Of a stretch of DNA of 64,000 nucleotides, positions 11,038-22,277 are shown one piece after another. Origin of the DNA: Aquibacillus salsiterrae (GTDB taxonomy: Bacteria; Bacillota; Bacilli; Bacillales; Amphibacillaceae); the NCBI RefSeq assembly GCF_028416595.1, contig NZ_JAMQKC010000001.1:310001-374000 (forward strand). The letters are read 5' to 3'. The notes under the pieces are model-generated. The model ran no database searches, was not told the origin of the DNA, and saw nothing but the letters and a program-made list of their open reading frames with translations. The stretch's first letter is position 1. Every line of letters starts with the position of its first letter. Made by a program: the position numbers and the translations under genes.

Positions 11038-11092
11038 AGAAAAGCGCAGGGCGCACCCGGAGCTAGACAGCTCTTGGCTCTTTTTATGCTTT
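11038..11092 (+). repeat. Dispersed repeat, short copy 2
   Basis: AGAAAAGCGCAGGGCGCACC followed by CGGAGCTAGACAGCTCTTGGCTC. It joins the left end of the repeat family (AGAAAAGCGC) directly to the right-end sequence (ACAGCTCTTGG) seen in other copies, so it looks like an internally deleted form. Confidence 0.6.
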
Positions 11093-11102
11093 TTTATTTT
11101 TT

Positions 11103-11132
11103 AAAAAAACGCCCCTTGCTAAGAAGGAGCGC
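11103..11132 (-). terminator. secDF terminator
   Basis: On the minus strand CGCTCCTT and AAGGGGCG pair across CTTAGC and are followed by TTTTTTT. It lies about 10 nt after the secDF stop. Confidence 0.85.
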
Positions 11133-11142
11133 CTGAAAAGCG

Positions 11143-13398
11143 TTAAACTTGAGGACCATCTGTCCGTTTTTTCTCTGCATATACAATTGGATTATCTTTT
11201 ATATTTTTCCCACGCCAGATTAACCATAGCTGTGCAGCTATAAACAGGGAGGAATAGGTACCTGCAATCAAACCAACAACCAACGCAAACGAGAAGTTAG
11301 TGATCGATGATGCACCGAAAACGAGTAACATAACAGCCGCAAACACGACAGTTAGTACGGTATTGATACTTCTTGTTAAAGTTTGCATTAAGCTTTTGTT
11401 TATAATAGCTGCAAGTTCTGCAAAGGATTTAACACGCTTTTTCAATTTTAAGTTTTCTCTTATCCGATCAAACGTTACGATTGTATCATTTATCGAGTAA
11501 CCAACAATTGTCAATATCGCTGCAATAATAGTAATATCAAATTCCATCCTTGTAATACTAAATAAGGCTAGAATAAAAAATGCATCGTGGAGTAATGCAA
11601 TGATAGCTGTTAATGCAAAGTAAAACTCAAATCGAATGGTAACATAGATAATAATACCAATCGATGCATAAATAACAGCAAAGAAAGCATTTTTCGCAAG
11701 TTCCTGTCCAACTATCGGGGAAACGGTACTAACATTTGGTTCACTACCATATGTCTCTTTAAAATATTGTTTAATATCAGCTATCGTTTCTTGTGATAGC
11801 TCACGGTCAAACCTAGCAACACCAATTTCATTGTTGTCTCCTGAGACCACTACTTTTTTAGGATCTAGTTGTAAAGAAGAAAATCCTTCTTCAATTTCTT
11901 GTGTTGAAACTGTTTGGTCAGCCAGTATTTCGACTCGAGAACCACTTGTAAAGTCTATCCCTAAGTTGAGGCGGAAGATACTCAAACAAAGAATCCCTGC
12001 AACGACTAAAATAATGGATAACGTGAAGTATTTTTTACGATTGTGTACAAAATCAAACTGCTTACCAAAGAAGGCAGGTTCAATTTCAGTTGTATCAGCT
12101 ATATCTTTGATTTCCGATTGTTTTACTCCAAACCATCCTAGACGTTTATTTAAAAACTTACTATTTACCCAGAAAGATAAAAATAACCTAGAACCGTATA
12201 CAGCTGTAATAAAGCTGACTAACACACTAATGATCAGTAAAGTAGCAAATCCCTTTACAGAGCTTGTCCCAAAAATAAATAGCACGGTTGCTGCAATCAA
12301 TGTAGTAATATTTGCATCAAATATCGTGGAAAGTGAATTACTATTCCCTGCTTTAAATGCAGATATAACCGATTTTCCTTCTCGTAGTTCTTCTTTCATC
12401 CGTTCATACGTGATAATATTCGCATCAACAGCCATCCCAACACCAAGTATAATTGCAGCAATACCAGGCAGCGTTAAGACACCATTCATTAAATTAAATA
12501 CTACTAATATAAGGTAAAGATAAACCGATATCGTTAATGTTGCAATAAAACCAGGAAAGCGATAATAAATAAGCATAAATAGGAAAATTAAAGCAATACC
12601 AAGCATACCAGCAAAAATCGTTTTATCCATTGCTTGTATACCGAACTGTGCTCCAACAGATGTTGAATAAACTTCCTTTAAGTTCACAGGGAGTGAACCA
12701 GCATTTAAAATTTTTGCCAAACGTTGGGCAGAATCAACGGTGAAATTACCATTAATTTGAACATTGGTCGAATTTATTACTTTATCTACCCCAGGTGCTG
12801 AGATGAATTTAGGTTTTTCCTTTGTTACTTCCTCTTTGTAGGAATAATCCTCTTTATAGTCCATCCAAATGACTAAGCGATTGTTAGGCGCTGGCATCTG
12901 GGAAATAGTTCTTGTAACGTCTGCAAATTTAGATGCATCTTTTAATCGTAATGTAACAATTGGTTGATTGGTTTGCGGATCAAAATCCTGCTTTGCACTA
13001 CCTTCAGCAATATCTGAACCATCTAAATAAACCTTATCATTGACATCACGAAACGAAATCCTTGCTGAGGTACCTAAAAGCTCCCTCGCCTCCGTTTGGT
13101 CGTCTATTCCCGCCAACTGAACCCGGATTCTGTTGTCACCCTCAATATTAAAAACTGGTTCGCTGACTCCGAAAGCGTCTACACGTTCAATTAAAGATTG
13201 TGTAGTTGCTTCAAGAAGGTCCATTGATAACTCTTGATTTTCATCTACTGGCTCTACTTCATAGAGAATTTCAAAACCACCCTGTAGATCAAGTCCTAAG
13301 CTCATATCCTTCATAATTCCAGAAATCGTTGTCCCAATCGTACCTGCTAAAACGATGACGATCAGAAAAAAGGCAACGATTCTTCCTCGTTTTACCAT
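11143..13398 (-). CDS. secDF: Fused protein-export membrane protein SecDF
   Basis: Proton-driven auxiliary component of the Sec translocase; SecD and SecF are fused as in B. subtilis. I set the start at ATG 13398 (MVKRGRIVAFFL) because AAGGAGG lies 10 nt upstream; the frame is open 17 codons further but without a good ribosome binding site. This gives 751 residues. The SecD half has the first membrane helix, motif D1 (LGLDLQGGFEI), a periplasmic domain, and helices with GVGMAVDANIITYERM. The SecF half has LNLGIDFTSGSRVEI and SINDTIVTFDRIREN. Twelve membrane helices are expected. The conserved intramembrane Asp and Arg residues are visible in both halves. Confidence 0.96.
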   Translation of the reverse strand: MVKRGRIVAFFLIVIVLAGTIGTTISGIMKDMSLGLDLQGGFEILYEVEPVDENQELSMDLLEATTQSLIERVDAFGVSEPVFNIEGDNRIRVQLAGIDDQTEARELLGTSARISFRDVNDKVYLDGSDIAEGSAKQDFDPQTNQPIVTLRLKDASKFADVTRTISQMPAPNNRLVIWMDYKEDYSYKEEVTKEKPKFISAPGVDKVINSTNVQINGNFTVDSAQRLAKILNAGSLPVNLKEVYSTSVGAQFGIQAMDKTIFAGMLGIALIFLFMLIYYRFPGFIATLTISVYLYLILVVFNLMNGVLTLPGIAAIILGVGMAVDANIITYERMKEELREGKSVISAFKAGNSNSLSTIFDANITTLIAATVLFIFGTSSVKGFATLLIISVLVSFITAVYGSRLFLSFWVNSKFLNKRLGWFGVKQSEIKDIADTTEIEPAFFGKQFDFVHNRKKYFTLSIILVVAGILCLSIFRLNLGIDFTSGSRVEILADQTVSTQEIEEGFSSLQLDPKKVVVSGDNNEIGVARFDRELSQETIADIKQYFKETYGSEPNVSTVSPIVGQELAKNAFFAVIYASIGIIIYVTIRFEFYFALTAIIALLHDAFFILALFSITRMEFDITIIAAILTIVGYSINDTIVTFDRIRENLKLKKRVKSFAELAAIINKSLMQTLTRSINTVLTVVFAAVMLLVFGASSITNFSFALVVGLIAGTYSSLFIAAQLWLIWRGKNIKDNPIVYAEKKRTDGPQV

Positions 13399-13577
13399 GT
13401 TGAAATTGCCTCCTTCACACATCCACTCCAGTAACAAAACAACAACCATTATCCTATTATCTCAGTTCCTGAGATCGTTGCTTAAAGTGAACTGTTTTAA
13501 AATTTTAAACAACTCACAGAAATTGTAAGCACAAAAGTATTATGAAACTTTTATTTCATCGTGTCAATGGACTTTTA

Positions 13578-13868
13578 TTAATCGTTAGACTCTGTCAATG
13601 CAGCAATCGAAGCTAACAGGTTATCATCCTTATAGGTCTTAACCGTTAAAAAACTCATGTATGTAGTAGTCTTTAGGTGAAAAATATCTTGAACGACTTC
13701 GTGTAACCTTTTTTCCGGATTTCCCTTCCATACTTTTTCGGTCAAACATTGCCATATATCCTCTGCATTTGTTTTGGTATATCCCATCATCCTAAACTCG
13801 TCCACTTTGCTTTTGATCACAATGGTTAGCATACTCTTCCATTCGTTTACCGGTTTTTTAATGACCAT
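13578..13868 (-). CDS. comN: Post-transcriptional regulator ComN (YrzD family)
   Basis: Protein of 96 residues between secDF and spoVB, exactly where B. subtilis has comN (yrzD). Recognisable family text includes VDEFRMMGYTKTNAEDIWQCL and WKGNPEKRLHEVVQDIFHL. In B. subtilis ComN works after transcription on the comE mRNA and is recruited to septa by DivIVA; that role is transferred by family and position only. It has an ATG start with GAAGGAGATGGCATC upstream. Confidence 0.85.
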   Translation of the reverse strand: MVIKKPVNEWKSMLTIVIKSKVDEFRMMGYTKTNAEDIWQCLTEKVWKGNPEKRLHEVVQDIFHLKTTTYMSFLTVKTYKDDNLLASIAALTESND

Positions 13869-13988
13869 GATGCCATCTCCTTCTAAATATCAAGCTAAAA
13901 TATGAAAGCTTGTCATGCTTGCCTAACTTTCACGCATATACATCATTGTATATGAATTTTAATTCTTTGAGAAGGCAGGTCGGTCAAT

Positions 13989-15539
13989 GTGACCAAACAA
14001 ACATTTTTACAAGGAACATTAATCTTAATTTTTGCAGGAATGATCACACGATTTCTTGGGTTTATTAACCGGATAGTTGTTGCACGAATTATGGGAGAGG
14101 AAGGCGTTGGCCTTTATAATATGGCCCTACCGACTTTATTTCTGATTTATACACTATCACAATTCGGCTTACCATTAGCCATTTCTAAACGCGTGGCTGA
14201 AGCAGAAGCGCATGGGGATAAACGAAAAATCAAACAAATTCTAGTCATATCCTTGACCATTACTGGAACGTTAAGCATCTTCTATACCGTTGGAATGATA
14301 ATGTTTGCCCCTGTAGTCGCCAATACACTGCTAACGGACGATAGAACCTTATACCCTTTGTTAGCGATTAGTCCAATGGTGCCTATTAGTGCAATTTCTT
14401 CCGTGATTCGGGGGTACTTCCAGGGAAGGCAAAATATGAAGCCCCAAAGCTATGCACAAGTTATTGAACAAATCGTTAGAATATCCTGCGTTGCATTCCT
14501 AGTTAACTTATTTTTACCATACGGAATTGAATTTGCGGCAGCTGGTGCAATGATTTCGGTTATTATTGGAGAATTATGCTCTTTGTTATTTATGCTTTAT
14601 ATGTTTAAAACGAAAAAGAGAATAAAACTAAGAGGCAAAGTGTTTGAGTATATCCAGTCCGGAAAAAATACGCTAAAAGAATTAATGTCGATTGCACTTC
14701 CTAGTACAGGGAGCAGACTTGTTGGATCAATTTCCAATTTTTTAGAGCCCATTTTAGTTTCCCAAAGCCTTGCTATTGCAGGGATTCAAACTGCTGTTGC
14801 AACGAAGCAATACGGGGAGCTAACAGGTTATGCTCTTCCACTGTTATTTTTACCGACGTTTATTACGCACTCATTAGCTATTGCTTTAGTTCCAAATATT
14901 AGTGAAGCTGACGCACGAAATAACCGCAAACTCATACATTACCGAATTCATCAAGCAATTCGCATTTCCTTTGCATCAGGTGCGATTGCAACAATAGTTC
15001 TTACCTTATACGCGGCGCCAATTTTATCATTTATGTATGATAGTGCCAATGCAAGTCGATTTCTAGTACTAATGGCCCCGTTTTTCCTGTTACTTTATAT
15101 TCAGTTTCCATTAAATGCAGCATTACAAGCATTAGATTATGCCAAGCCTGCCATGTGGAACAGCATTATTAGTACAAGTGTGAAATTCGTCTTATTAATT
15201 GTTTTAGCAACGAATGAAGAATTTGGAATTATGGGGGCAGCACTTGCAATGTCTGTCGGTGTTGTTCTCGGAACAGTACTACATTTAGCAACTTTGATAA
15301 AAGTGATTGGGTTTAAAATACCTTGGATAGACATTATTAAAATGGTTGCATTATTGGGGATTTCTTGGTTAGTTGGTGATCGATTAAAGTATATTTTTAT
15401 CGGGTTTGAAACGCAACTTCCAATATTCATGCTATTGTTAGTAACGATGACAGTGATATATATAGCCTTGTTGTTTGTGCTAAAGTTTATTACAAAAGAT
15501 GAGCTGGAACAATTACCTTTTTTGAAGCGGTTTTTTTAG
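13989..15539 (+). CDS. spoVB: Stage V sporulation protein B, MATE/MurJ-like flippase
   Basis: Polytopic membrane protein of the polysaccharide-transporter/MOP exporter family, needed for spore cortex synthesis in B. subtilis. It has 516 residues (518 in B. subtilis) and about 14 membrane helices. It starts at GTG, giving MTKQTFLQGTLILIFAGMITRFLGFINR, which aligns with the SpoVB N-terminus. The TRFLGF box and the later PLLFLPTFITHSLAIALVPNISEA segment are family signatures. It is divergent from comN and probably transcribed in the mother cell, but I saw no certain sigma-E promoter. A terminator hairpin follows. Confidence 0.93.
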   Translation: MTKQTFLQGTLILIFAGMITRFLGFINRIVVARIMGEEGVGLYNMALPTLFLIYTLSQFGLPLAISKRVAEAEAHGDKRKIKQILVISLTITGTLSIFYTVGMIMFAPVVANTLLTDDRTLYPLLAISPMVPISAISSVIRGYFQGRQNMKPQSYAQVIEQIVRISCVAFLVNLFLPYGIEFAAAGAMISVIIGELCSLLFMLYMFKTKKRIKLRGKVFEYIQSGKNTLKELMSIALPSTGSRLVGSISNFLEPILVSQSLAIAGIQTAVATKQYGELTGYALPLLFLPTFITHSLAIALVPNISEADARNNRKLIHYRIHQAIRISFASGAIATIVLTLYAAPILSFMYDSANASRFLVLMAPFFLLLYIQFPLNAALQALDYAKPAMWNSIISTSVKFVLLIVLATNEEFGIMGAALAMSVGVVLGTVLHLATLIKVIGFKIPWIDIIKMVALLGISWLVGDRLKYIFIGFETQLPIFMLLLVTMTVIYIALLFVLKFITKDELEQLPFLKRFF

Positions 15540-15627
15540 TGTGGGATTCACTTAATTCCGTACTCTTGCTTTTTTTTAGAAAGGACTCGTCAAAAAGTTC
15601 TTCTAAATTTCTTTCATCGTCTCCAAA

Positions 15628-15671
15628 CTAAAAAGCTTGATGAGAACATAATTTCTCTTCAAGCTTTTTAG
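15628..15671. terminator. Bidirectional terminator after spoVB
   Basis: CTAAAAAGCTTGA and TCAAGCTTTTTAG form a 13-bp stem around an inner weak GAGAA/TTCTC pairing. The A and T runs within the arms make it usable from both the spoVB side and the DUF421 gene side. Confidence 0.75.
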
Positions 15672-15685
15672 TACTTTATCAAATC

Positions 15686-16357
15686 TTAAACTGTTTCATC
15701 TTTTATATCAATATACCACTGGTCATTACTATCTACAGAACAAAATGAAATGGATTCTAACGAATGATAACCTTTAGAGGCAAGCATTTCCTTTAACCAA
15801 TCTTTTGACTTCCTTAAGTCTTTTAAGGCTTTATCTTGTATTTTCCCATCAACGATTAATGGGATCACATAGCCCTTTTCCGAAATAGGTTGTTGATACT
15901 TTGATGATTTCTCGACAATGGATAACTTTCCAGACGGTTCTAAAATTGCAAATTCGACATCGTTTATACTTTTCGTTCCATTTTCTCTCAACTGCTGCAT
16001 CAGGTCATTAAAGTTATACCGCTGCTTTCTCATTTCATGTTCGTCAATTTTCCCTTTCGACACAATGACGGAAGGCTTGCCCTCAAACCACCCTCTAAAC
16101 AATCCACTTTTAAGTGATAACCACGCAGTGAATCTTTGGATTATTAATAACAAACCCATAGGAATGATGGAATGCAATAACGTAACACTTGGGTCTTCAA
16201 TAGCAAAAACAGCCATTTCCGCAACCATAATAAATATAACTATATCTAAAAGACTTAACTCTCCTATTTCTCTTTTGCCCATCATTCGAAAAACAATGAC
16301 AATCACTAAATATGTAATGATTGTTCGTAGCACGATTTTTCCAACATCCAGTTCCAA
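15686..16357 (-). CDS. DUF421 membrane protein (YetF/YrbG family)
   Basis: About 223 residues with three N-terminal membrane helices (IVLRTIITYLVIVIVFRMMG; LLDIVIFIMVAEMAVFAI; IIPMGLLLIIQRFTAWLSL), then the cytosolic DUF421 domain with KPSVIVSKGKIDEHEMRK and the NDLMQQLRENGTKSINDVEFAILEPSG core. I prefer TTG at 16357 (MELDVGKIVLRT) because AAGGGG lies 9 nt upstream; an ATG three codons earlier at 16366 has that AAGGGG directly against it. B. subtilis relatives (YetF, YrbG) are envelope or sporulation-linked proteins of poorly known function. Confidence 0.88.
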   Translation of the reverse strand: MELDVGKIVLRTIITYLVIVIVFRMMGKREIGELSLLDIVIFIMVAEMAVFAIEDPSVTLLHSIIPMGLLLIIQRFTAWLSLKSGLFRGWFEGKPSVIVSKGKIDEHEMRKQRYNFNDLMQQLRENGTKSINDVEFAILEPSGKLSIVEKSSKYQQPISEKGYVIPLIVDGKIQDKALKDLRKSKDWLKEMLASKGYHSLESISFCSVDSNDQWYIDIKDETV

Positions 16358-16426
16358 ACAACACATCCCCTTAAAGGCTTCCTACTTTTTCTATTATTAT
16401 TGCCTTAAAGGGAACAGTTATTCGAA

Positions 16427-17728
16427 TTAAAGTGCTTCTTGGAATGGAAGTAAGTATCTTATGTAGATGTAGATGGTAGAAATAATTAAAGATACGATAA
16501 CTAACGGAATACCGTACAATAGAAAGCGAACAAACGGGATTCGTTGCTTTGCTCCTTCAGCTAGGCCAGCAACAACAACGTTTGCGGATGCACCAATTAA
16601 CGTACCATTGCCACCTAAACAGGCACCTAAGGCAAGTGACCACCACAAAGGATCTAAATTAGCCATTCCATATGATTGAAATTCTTTAATAACCGGAATC
16701 ATTGCAGCAACAAATGGAATATTATCAACTATCCCTGAAAATAACCCTGATGTCCATAAAATGAGTAATGCTGTATAGGTAAGGTCCCCCTCTGTCATCC
16801 ACATGATCCCTCTAGATAATTCATCAATCACACCTACTTCCTCTAATCCACCTACTAACATAAATAAACCAATAAAGAAGAACAGCGTGACCCATTCTAC
16901 TTGTTCAAATATTTTTTCCGTTCCAGCCTCTTTCTCCGTCATTAAGAGTAGCAATAACGCCCCACAAACAGCAACTGTAGTCAATTCAATGTGAAAAACA
17001 GGGTGCAAGAGAAACCCAATGATTGTTAAAGACAATACAGTAATAGATTGATATAGCATTGGGGTTTTCTTTAAATAGTGTTCCCCTTCCATTTCCATTA
17101 ACTGATTAACGAAACTTTCATCCTTAATTTTTAGCTGATTTTTGAAGAGAAAAATAACCGAAAAAATCATGACTAGAAAAATCAACAAAGAAATAGGTGC
17201 TACATTAACCAAAAAAGAAGTAAACGAAAGATGTTCTACAGCTTGACCAATCATAATATTTGGCGGATCACCTATTAACGTTGCAGTCCCACCAATGTTG
17301 GCACTAAAAATAATCGTCAGAAGGTATGGAAACGAATTTAATTCAAGTAATTTAGTCAACGTTAAGATGATTGGGACAAAAAGTAACACAGTAGTGACAT
17401 TATCAAGAAGAGCAGATCCAATTGCAGTCATTAGTGATGAGCCAAACAACAACGGAATAGGTTTTCCTTTTACTTTCTGCGCAAATCGGATGGCAATAAA
17501 TTCAAACAAACCTGTTTTCTTTGTAATGGATACGAGCACCATCATGGAAAATAATAGTGTCACAGTGTCCCAGTCTATATAATTGGAATAAGCATCCTCC
17601 CATTGATAAATACCGGTTAACAGTAGTAATGTTCCCCCTGAAAGGGCAACCAATGCTCGATTAATTTTTTCAGTCATAATAAAAAAATAACTAACCACAA
17701 AGACAGAAATTGCAATCGTAGATGACAT
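16427..17728 (-). CDS. ArsB/NhaD-type ion permease
   Basis: Membrane permease of 433 residues with about 11-12 helices, of the ion-transporter superfamily that includes NhaD Na+/H+ antiporters and ArsB. Visible features: the paired membrane-loop signatures GSALLDNVTTVLLFVPI and SANIGGTATLIGDPPNIMIGQAV in the first half and GIVDNIPFVAAMIPV and GACLGGNGTLIGASANVVVAGLAE in the second half, an inverted-repeat layout. Substrate cannot be told from sequence; no arsR or arsC is nearby, so Na+ or an organic anion is as likely as arsenite. It lies 60 nt upstream of the DUF421 gene on the same strand. Confidence 0.88.
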   Translation of the reverse strand: MSSTIAISVFVVSYFFIMTEKINRALVALSGGTLLLLTGIYQWEDAYSNYIDWDTVTLLFSMMVLVSITKKTGLFEFIAIRFAQKVKGKPIPLLFGSSLMTAIGSALLDNVTTVLLFVPIILTLTKLLELNSFPYLLTIIFSANIGGTATLIGDPPNIMIGQAVEHLSFTSFLVNVAPISLLIFLVMIFSVIFLFKNQLKIKDESFVNQLMEMEGEHYLKKTPMLYQSITVLSLTIIGFLLHPVFHIELTTVAVCGALLLLLMTEKEAGTEKIFEQVEWVTLFFFIGLFMLVGGLEEVGVIDELSRGIMWMTEGDLTYTALLILWTSGLFSGIVDNIPFVAAMIPVIKEFQSYGMANLDPLWWSLALGACLGGNGTLIGASANVVVAGLAEGAKQRIPFVRFLLYGIPLVIVSLIISTIYIYIRYLLPFQEAL

Positions 17729-17886
17729 ATCTTGTCCCCTTTCAAGTAAAAAAAATTAACAACAATGTCCTTGATTTGACTTCATTTCACTACTACTAAT
17801 GTATTCACAGAGTAGTAAAATATTTTATTCTATTTTATTTTTCTTCGAATAAAATGTAGCAATGGACAAACAGAGGAGGGAAAAAG

Positions 17887-18270
17887 ATGGCAAAAACTCG
17901 AATGATTGCACTTGTTTACGGCTGGATTACTGTTTTAGCAGTTATGGTTTTTGCAAGCCTTGTTTTATCTTTATTGTTACGGTTTACTTCCCTGGGTGCG
18001 TCAACCATGACGTTGACTACGCTAATTGTTAGTATTATTGCACTCTTTGCTGGAGGATTAGTGGCTGGGTTAAAAGGTAAAGAGAAGGGTTGGATTCTTG
18101 GGGGACTTACTGGAATTGGTTTTACCGTTTTAATTCTATTATATCAATACCTTGGCTATAGCGGTGGATTTAATCTATCACAAATGTTACACCATGTTGG
18201 TTTTCTAGTTGCAGCATTAGTTGGTGGTGTCCTTGGTGTTAATATGAGTTCAGGACCAGCAGAAAAATAA
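17887..18270 (+). CDS. TIGR04086-type four-helix membrane protein (YrzE-like)
   Basis: Protein of 127 residues with four hydrophobic segments (about 9-30, 38-60, 68-86, 100-120) and small glycine-rich loops (GGLVAGLKGKEKGWILGGLTGIGF). Length, topology and position next to yajC match the TIGR04086 family, YrzE in B. subtilis, of unknown function. It has a good ribosome binding site (GAGGAGGGAAAAAGATG), stands alone on the plus strand, and is closed by a strong terminator. Confidence 0.85.
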   Translation: MAKTRMIALVYGWITVLAVMVFASLVLSLLLRFTSLGASTMTLTTLIVSIIALFAGGLVAGLKGKEKGWILGGLTGIGFTVLILLYQYLGYSGGFNLSQMLHHVGFLVAALVGGVLGVNMSSGPAEK

Positions 18271-18283
18271 GGCAAGCCTAAAG

Positions 18284-18321
18284 AAAACTCTATGTGGTGC
18301 TTATCCACATAGAGTTTTTAG
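18284..18321 (+). terminator. Terminator of the TIGR04086 gene
   Basis: AAAACTCTATGTGG and CCACATAGAGTTTT form a perfect 14-bp stem with loop TGCTTAT, followed by TAGTTTTTG. Confidence 0.9.
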
Positions 18322-18351
18322 TTTTTGTTACATGCGCAATAATTTTTAAAG

Positions 18352-18395
18352 TAACCTCAAAGCGGAGTGGACAGCTCTTGGATCTTTTTTCACTT
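18352..18395 (+). repeat. Dispersed repeat, degraded copy 3
   Basis: CTCAAAGCGGAGTGGACAGC followed by TCTTGGATCTTTTTTC. It shares the right-end GACAGCTCTTGGNTCTTTTT with copy 2 at 11038. The left end is weak. It lies in the gap between the TIGR04086 gene and yajC. Confidence 0.45.
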
Positions 18396-18417
18396 TACTA
18401 TCTTTTATGAATATGGA

Positions 18418-18681
18418 TTAATCGCTAGTTTTTACATCTCTAATTGCTGAACGGTCGTATGTAAGTTTCGTACCATCCTGTACAGACAAAACAACAGAAT
18501 CTTCATCTAACGAATGTACTGTTGCATGAAGACCACCAATTGTTACAATTTTGTCACCCTTTTTTAAGTCAGATTGCATTTGTCTAACTTTCTTCTGTTT
18601 CTTCTGCTGTGGGCGAATTAACAAGAAATAAAAGATAACAAACATTAAAATTATCGGTAACAGACTTACAATTGTTTCCAT
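18418..18681 (-). CDS. yajC: Preprotein translocase subunit YajC
   Basis: Protein of 87 residues with one N-terminal membrane helix (about 4-21, IVSLLPIILMFVIFYFLLI) followed by the family text RPQQKKQKKVRQMQSDLKKGDKIVTIGGLHATV. It is the accessory SecDF-YajC subunit in the membrane. It follows tgt by 16 nt with an AAAGGAGGTTAATTC ribosome binding site, so it belongs to the ruvA-ruvB-queA-tgt-yajC run. Confidence 0.96.
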   Translation of the reverse strand: METIVSLLPIILMFVIFYFLLIRPQQKKQKKVRQMQSDLKKGDKIVTIGGLHATVHSLDEDSVVLSVQDGTKLTYDRSAIRDVKTSD

Positions 18682-18697
18682 GAATTAACCTCCTTTT

Positions 18698-19905
<1,208 letters not shown>

Positions 19906-19929
19906 CTTTTTCAACTTTCTCACACAATT

Positions 19930-20958
19930 CTATAAAATGAGCATGGCATCGCCAAAACTAAAAAACCGATATCGTTCCTTCACAGCCTCTTCATATGCTT
20001 CTAGCGTAAAAGCTTGTCCAGCTAAAGCACTGACTAACATAATCAACGTTGATTTTGGTAAATGGAAATTTGTTAATAAGCCGTCAATGGCTCTAAATTG
20101 ATACGGTGGATAAATAAAAATGTCTGTCCATCCACTTGTTGAAACAAACTCTCCATTATTGTCCCTAGCTATAGTTTCTAGTGTTCGAGTCGAAGTCGTC
20201 CCGACAGCGATAATTTTCTTCTTTTTTCTTTTGACATCATTGAGCAGCTCTGCCGTTTCACTAGACATATGGTAAAATTCTGAATGCATATCATGTTCCT
20301 CTATCTTATCAACACTAACAGGTCTAAATGTACCTAAACCAACATGTAGGGTGATAAATGCAATATTTACACCTTTTTCCTTTATTTCATCAAGTAGACT
20401 CGTAGTAAAGTGAAGACCAGCAGTTGGTGCAGCAGCAGAACCTTCTTCTTTAGCATAGACTGTTTGATACCTATTTCGGTCTGACAATTGTTCCTTAATA
20501 TATGGTGGTAGTGGCATTTCACCGAGTTGATTCAGTACTTCGTAAAAGATCCCTTTATAATGAAACGTAAGAATTCTTCCTCCATGTGCTAGTTCCTTTT
20601 CACATTGAGCTGTTAAAAGACCATCTCCAAATGAAATGATTGTCCCTTCTTTTACTCTTTTGGCAGGTTTAACAAGTACTTCCCATTGATCATTATCTTT
20701 TTGATGAAGTAATAGTACCTCAACTTTCCCTCCTGTATCTTTTTTACTACCAAATAGACGGGCAGGTAATACCTTGGTATTGTTTAAAACCAAGCAATCA
20801 CCAGCTTCTAGATAATCAAGAATATTTGAAAAATAGCTATGATTAATCGTTTGGGTTTGTCTATCCATTATCAATAACCGGGAAGAAGTCCTATCTTTAA
20901 GTGGTGTTTGAGCTATTAGCTCTTCCGGTAAGTGAAAATCAAAATCATTTATATCCAT
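19930..20958 (-). CDS. queA: S-adenosylmethionine:tRNA ribosyltransferase-isomerase
   Basis: Transfers and isomerises the ribosyl group of SAM onto preQ1-tRNA to give epoxyqueuosine. The start chosen is ATG 20958 ([23 protein letters not shown]) with GGAGGAGA upstream; the 40 upstream codons of open frame lack a ribosome binding site and family similarity. This gives 342 residues, the usual length. Signatures are the N-terminal [29 protein letters not shown] and the C-terminal [17 protein letters not shown]. Confidence 0.97.
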   Translation of the reverse strand: MDINDFDFHLPEELIAQTPLKDRTSSRLLIMDRQTQTINHSYFSNILDYLEAGDCLVLNNTKVLPARLFGSKKDTGGKVEVLLLHQKDNDQWEVLVKPAKRVKEGTIISFGDGLLTAQCEKELAHGGRILTFHYKGIFYEVLNQLGEMPLPPYIKEQLSDRNRYQTVYAKEEGSAAAPTAGLHFTTSLLDEIKEKGVNIAFITLHVGLGTFRPVSVDKIEEHDMHSEFYHMSSETAELLNDVKRKKKKIIAVGTTSTRTLETIARDNNGEFVSTSGWTDIFIYPPYQFRAIDGLLTNFHLPKSTLIMLVSALAGQAFTLEAYEEAVKERYRFFSFGDAMLIL

Positions 20959-21061
20959 CTCGTTCTCCTCCACTTTGGCATAAGTATTTATACCTATTTT
21001 ATCTGGGTTATAATAATCGGTGTTTGTATATTTAACAATTCCCCACTCACAACACACCTGT

Positions 21062-21262
21062 TTACTTAAACCGGCCAATAATATAAAAAATGGCAGATAA
21101 AATGATACTTACTACAATCGAGGTCATAATTGGAAAATGTAGGGAAAAGTTTCCCCTTTTTATACTAATATCGCCTGGTAACTTTCCGATTATTCCCCAA
21201 ATTAAACCAATCAAAATAAAAACTACGCCTAAAATTATAAATATTTTACCAAATTCATTCAA
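21062..21262 (-). CDS. DUF2905 small membrane protein
   Basis: Protein of 66 residues with two membrane helices (about 5-26 and 44-62) and the family text [27 protein letters not shown] between them, typical of DUF2905. Its start overlaps the ruvB stop by 4 nt (ATGA), so translation is coupled to ruvB. The function is unknown. It lies between ruvB and queA as in many Bacillaceae. Confidence 0.85.
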   Translation of the reverse strand: MNEFGKIFIILGVVFILIGLIWGIIGKLPGDISIKRGNFSLHFPIMTSIVVSIILSAIFYIIGRFK

Positions 21263-22260
21263 CTTGGCCGAACCTCCCGGTTAAAATGTTGATAGGCTTT
21301 ACTTGTTACCTGTCTTCCCCGTGGTGTTCGCTGAATAAATCCCATTTGTAATAAATAAGGTTCATAGACATCTTCAATTGTTTGAGACTCTTCTCCAATC
21401 GTTGCAGCAATGGTATCAAGACCAACTGGACCACCATGAAATCCATCTATTATTGTCAATAACAGTTTATGGTCTATATGATCTAACCCGGCTGGGTCTA
21501 CTTGTAACATTTCTAATGCTTGTTTCGTTGTTTCTAATGAAATTTCCTTTTCACCAGATACTTGTGAAATGTCCCTCACTCGCTTTAATAACCGATTAGC
21601 AATCCGAGGTGTCCCTCTAGATCTTTTTGCAATTTCAATCGCGGCCTGCCTTATAATGGAGACATTAAAAATCTCTGCTGTACGTTCTACAATAGCACAT
21701 AAGTCTTTTGTTTCATAAAATTCTAAACGACTCAGCACGCCAAATCGATCTCTTAGTGGAGCTGTCAACAATCCAGCACGTGTTGTTGCTCCAACAAGCG
21801 TGAAAGGTGGTAAATCAAGTCGGACTGACCTTGCACTCGAACCAGACCCTATGATAATATCCAGACAAAAATCTTCCATTGCGGGATATAATATTTCTTC
21901 TACCGACCTTGGCAGACGGTGAATTTCGTCAATAAATAAAACATCACCTGCTTCTAAAGAAGATAAAATGGCAGCTAAATCACCTGCCCTTTCAATGGCA
22001 GGCCCAGAAGTAGTTCGAAATTGAACATCCATTTCGTTAGCAATGATCGACGCAAGAGTTGTTTTTCCAAGTCCAGGAGGGCCGTATAACAACACGTGAT
22101 CAAGTGGTTCATTTCTCAATTTCGCCGCTTGAATAAAAATACTTAAATTATTTTTAGCTTTATCCTGTCCGATATATTGCTTTAACGTACTAGGGCGCAA
22201 ACTCAATTCAATGGATGCATCTTCATCTTGAAGTTGGCTTGAGATCATTCGGTCTTCCAT
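21259..22260 (-). CDS. ruvB: Holliday junction DNA helicase RuvB
   Basis: AAA+ motor of the RuvAB branch-migration complex; 333 residues. The Walker A box [14 protein letters not shown] is at about 58-71, Walker [16 protein letters not shown] at about 107-121, and sensor 1 [19 protein letters not shown] follows. A C-terminal winged helix ends in [18 protein letters not shown]. It lies 17 nt downstream of ruvA with an AAGGAGGTATTTAC ribosome binding site. Confidence 0.98.
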   Translation of the reverse strand: MEDRMISSQLQDEDASIELSLRPSTLKQYIGQDKAKNNLSIFIQAAKLRNEPLDHVLLYGPPGLGKTTLASIIANEMDVQFRTTSGPAIERAGDLAAILSSLEAGDVLFIDEIHRLPRSVEEILYPAMEDFCLDIIIGSGSSARSVRLDLPPFTLVGATTRAGLLTAPLRDRFGVLSRLEFYETKDLCAIVERTAEIFNVSIIRQAAIEIAKRSRGTPRIANRLLKRVRDISQVSGEKEISLETTKQALEMLQVDPAGLDHIDHKLLLTIIDGFHGGPVGLDTIAATIGEESQTIEDVYEPYLLQMGFIQRTPRGRQVTSKAYQHFNREVRPS

Positions 22261-22277
22261 GTAAATACCTCCTTCCT

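Noticed and set aside
11143-13398. SecD-SecF fusion as a novel protein
   Set aside because: The same fusion is the normal form in B. subtilis and relatives.
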